Below, one piece after another: positions 6,540-8,288 of a DNA stretch of 8,288 nucleotides; position 1 is the first letter of the stretch; each line of letters starts with the position of its first letter. The stretch is from a bacterium (GTDB taxonomy: Bacteria; Ratteibacteria; UBA8468; B48-G9; DTJG01). Location: positions 1 through 8,288 of the forward strand of contig JAOAAW010000099.1 in assembly GCA_026418655.1 (NCBI GenBank), given 5' to 3'. The translations under genes and the position numbers were made by a program. The notes under the pieces were generated by a model. It was given only the letters and a program-made list of their open reading frames with translations, was not told the origin of the DNA and made no database searches.

Positions 6540-7880
6540 TTAGAGGACAAGCACAGCAACAGAAAAATATATCAAGAGCCCGCTAACATCCAGAATCGTT
6601 GAAATAAAGGGACTACTGACAACCGCTGGGTCAAGATGAAATCTTCTGAGAATAATAGGGAGTAAACTTCCTACAAGATTTGCCCATAATGAGATAAATA
6701 CCACTGAAAATCCAACAACCACACTTATCAATAAGGTACCCTTCATTAAATAGCTCCAGATACCAAGAACACAACCAAGACTAACTCCAAGCATCAGACC
6801 AACAAGTAATTCCTTCCTAATAACATCAAACCATTTTTTTGGTGTTATATCCCCTGTAACGAGTGCTCTTATTATCAACGTTGCAGATTGAGTACCGATA
6901 TTTCCACCTGTACCTATAAGCACTGGAATAAATGCTGCAAGGGCAATAATCCTTCCAAGAGTGGATTCAAATGATGAAATGACACTTCCTGTAAGTGTTC
7001 CACCTATTGCGAGAAATAGCAACCATACAATTCTCTTCCTGAACATTGTAAATATTGGTGTTGTTTTGTAACTGACCTCAAAAGGGAAAACACTGGCACT
7101 TTTCTGAATATCTTCTGTAACCTCATCCTCGTATACATCAAGAATATCATCAATAGTCACCACTCCAAGCAGAACATTTTGAGAATCTACAACTGGCAAA
7201 ACATTCAGATTGTATTTCTTCATTATATCAACCGCTGTTTCCTGGTCCTCATTTGCAACAATTGAGTGATATTCTCTATCCATGAGATGCTCAATCCTTT
7301 CATTAGGATTTGCCAGTATTAAATCTTTGATTAAAATCTCATCCAAAAGATGCCACTTTTCATCAACAACATAAACAACATCTATGGTCTCTGCATACCT
7401 GGCGAATTTTCTGATATGATCCAGAGATTGTGCAACAGTCCATCCCGGTCGTATTGCAACAAATCTTGGAGTCATCAATCTACCAACACTTTTCTCTGGA
7501 TACCCGAGAAGCATCATTGTCTCTTTTCGTTCTGCTGGAGGAAGAAGATTAAGAAGCTTCTTTGTTACGTTCGCAGGAAGCTCTTCAAAAAAGTCAGTCC
7601 TATCGTCTGGAGGAAGTTCGAGGAAAATCTCTTTTATATGTTCACTGCTAATCTGTTTTAAAAGTTTTTTCTGTTCATTCTTGTCAAGTTCACTGAAAAC
7701 CTCAGCTGCCAGGTCCCTTGGCAAAATTCTGAATATTATATCACCTTCATTTTCGTCAACATTGTGAATCAGATCGACTATATCCTGTGGTGCCCATTCT
7801 GCAAGAATTTCCTTAAGTGTTCGCCAGTCCTTTTTTTCAATCAGCTCTTTAATTTCCGGTGATAGTAATTCTCTCAACAT
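6540..7880 (-). CDS. mgtE: MgtE-type magnesium transporter
   Basis: A 446-residue Mg2+ channel/transporter of the inner membrane with the standard MgtE order. The N domain (about 1-130) is a helical superhelix containing ILPRDLAAEVFSEL and ELPPDDRTDFFEELP. A CBS pair (about 133-255) includes VLPVVDSQNVLLGVVTIDD at 228-244, and the acidic plug-helix region DVYEDEVTEDIQ spans 248-259. Five membrane segments lie at about 284-446. Pore landmarks are IGTGGNIGTQS at 322-332 and DPAVVSSPFISTILDVSGLLIY at 417-438; Asp431 matches the Mg-selective Asp of Thermus MgtE. The length is typical. In this family the cytosolic domains sense Mg2+ and close the pore when it is high. The ATG at 7880 lacks a Shine-Dalgarno and follows a TAAAAT box by 6 nt, suggesting a leaderless message. 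There is no room for an Mg riboswitch in the 97-nt upstream gap. Confidence 0.95.
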   Translation of the reverse strand: MLRELLSPEIKELIEKKDWRTLKEILAEWAPQDIVDLIHNVDENEGDIIFRILPRDLAAEVFSELDKNEQKKLLKQISSEHIKEIFLELPPDDRTDFFEELPANVTKKLLNLLPPAERKETMMLLGYPEKSVGRLMTPRFVAIRPGWTVAQSLDHIRKFARYAETIDVVYVVDEKWHLLDEILIKDLILANPNERIEHLMDREYHSIVANEDQETAVDIMKKYNLNVLPVVDSQNVLLGVVTIDDILDVYEDEVTEDIQKSASVFPFEVSYKTTPIFTMFRKRIVWLLFLAIGGTLTGSVISSFESTLGRIIALAAFIPVLIGTGGNIGTQSATLIIRALVTGDITPKKWFDVIRKELLVGLMLGVSLGCVLGIWSYLMKGTLLISVVVGFSVVFISLWANLVGSLLPIILRRFHLDPAVVSSPFISTILDVSGLLIYFSVAVLVL

Positions 7881-7886
7881 AAAGAA

Positions 7887-7915
7887 ATTTTACCACTTGA
7901 AGGTTCTAAACCCAA
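7887..7915 (-). promoter_or_regulatory. Likely promoter of mgtE with leaderless start
   Basis: On the minus strand TTGGGT (7915-7910) is followed after 17 nt by TAAAAT (7892-7887). Six nucleotides (TTCTTT) then precede the ATG, so the expected start point is the A of the start codon. No purine-rich ribosome binding site exists. The -35 hexamer is weak (3 of 6). The layout matches that upstream of the antiporter gene. Confidence 0.5.
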
Positions 7916-7941
7916 AAAGGGGTATTACAAAAGTCTCTGGA

Positions 7942-7969
7942 GGAAAACCGGTTATTACTTAAAACCAGT
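7942..7969 (-). terminator. Possible weak terminator of the phosphofructokinase gene
   Basis: On the minus strand ACTGGTT (7969-7963) can pair with AACCGGT (7953-7947) through six Watson-Crick pairs and one G-U pair, with a 9-nt loop. The stem is followed by TTT and then CC. It begins 8 nt after the TAG of the upstream gene, the right place for a terminator, but stem and T-run are both short. Confidence 0.35.
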
Positions 7970-7977
7970 GGTACAAC

Positions 7978-8288
7978 CTATTCAATTAAATGTTCGTATT
8001 GTTTTCTGAATTCTTCAACCGTCATTTTCGCAGCTTTTGCTATATTCTTAAGGAGTTCAATATTATCAAAATCGTTTTTCTCCAATCTAACCATCATACT
8101 TCTTGCTGCTTTATAAAGGTCAGAATTGATATCCAGTTTCCTCACAACTGTTTTTCCAGTCTGCGGATTTAAAATCTCATCAAACGGAATAGGAACTATC
8201 CGGTCTGACTGAACAGAGATTAACGCACCCGTTTTATAGCCATCATCAATCCTGTCGAGAAGATATCTTACAGCACCACATCCAAGCT
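7978..8288 (-). CDS. 6-phosphofructokinase family, C-terminal fragment cut by the window edge
   Basis: An open frame runs in from the right edge (first full codon ends at 8286) for 102 codons to a TAG at 7980-7978; it has no start because the gene continues outside. It begins LGCGAVRYLLDRIDDGYKTG and continues with ALISVQSDRIVPIPFDEIL. This matches the C-terminal part of phosphofructokinases, where a conserved Leu-Gly and an Ala-Val helix are followed by G-x-(M/L)-(V/I)-x-(I/V)-Q and a V-P-(L/F)-x-E strand. The last part is a charged helix ending in EHLIE. The family phosphorylates fructose 6-phosphate with ATP or diphosphate. The residues that separate those two donors (GGDGT/GGDDT region) are outside the window, so the cofactor cannot be stated. 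The gene is codirectional with mgtE, 97 nt upstream of it. Confidence 0.85.
   Translation of the reverse strand, partial: LGCGAVRYLLDRIDDGYKTGALISVQSDRIVPIPFDEILNPQTGKTVVRKLDINSDLYKAARSMMVRLEKNDFDNIELLKNIAKAAKMTVEEFRKQYEHLIE

Noticed and set aside
7881..7977. Magnesium riboswitch upstream of mgtE
   Set aside because: The gap is only 97 nt, the likely promoter lies directly against the start codon, and no M-box-like helices are seen.
7990..8172. A 60-codon plus-strand open frame at the right end
   Set aside because: It is opposite the phosphofructokinase C-terminus, rich in Phe/His/Cys, and without a ribosome binding site.

Overview
The window is AT-rich and densely coded, with seven convincing genes, six on the minus strand and one on the plus strand. 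It looks like chromosomal DNA from a Gram-negative (diderm) bacterium of a low-GC, probably little-studied lineage. The diderm call rests on an exported Spy/CpxP-like protein with LTxxQ motifs. The mix of a bacterial deoxyhypusine-synthase-like protein, a eukaryote-like ornithine decarboxylase, a GH127 glycosidase and a C-terminal phosphofructokinase fragment does not point to one phylum. There are no phage, transposon, CRISPR, tRNA or rRNA signatures.

Layout from left to right. Positions 1-118 hold no assignable gene, possibly only the tail of a plus-strand gene cut by the edge. A minus-strand gene (170-607) encodes a small periplasmic Spy/CpxP-like protein and ends in a strong intrinsic terminator (120-152). 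Divergent from it, across about 100 nt, is a plus-strand CPA2-type cation/proton antiporter with a C-terminal CBS pair (709-2292). It meets, almost stop to stop, a minus-strand cluster made of a GH127 beta-L-arabinofuranosidase-type enzyme (6480-4642), an ornithine/lysine decarboxylase (4658-3513) and a deoxyhypusine synthase-like protein (3512-2295). The three cluster genes overlap by 17 nt or abut exactly, so they are very probably one operon with its own extended -10 promoter. Upstream lies a minus-strand MgtE magnesium transporter (7880-6540). The right edge carries the C-terminal 102 codons of a 6-phosphofructokinase (8288-7978), which has no in-window start codon.

Functional reading: the decarboxylase would make putrescine (or cadaverine), and the DHS-like enzyme would transfer an aminobutyl group, so the operon core is best read as polyamine synthesis, perhaps homospermidine or a related product. 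The GH127 enzyme is an unexpected partner. MgtE and the antiporter are both ion transporters carrying CBS pairs, which suggests control by cytosolic Mg or adenine nucleotides. Both of these genes have a TAAAAT box only 6-8 nt before an ATG with no Shine-Dalgarno, the layout expected of leaderless mRNAs, whereas the Spy-like and DHS-like genes have strong ribosome binding sites. I do not see a clearly new multi-gene system. The best leads are the polyamine pair with its altered active site, the leaderless layouts and the antiporter-CBS fusion.
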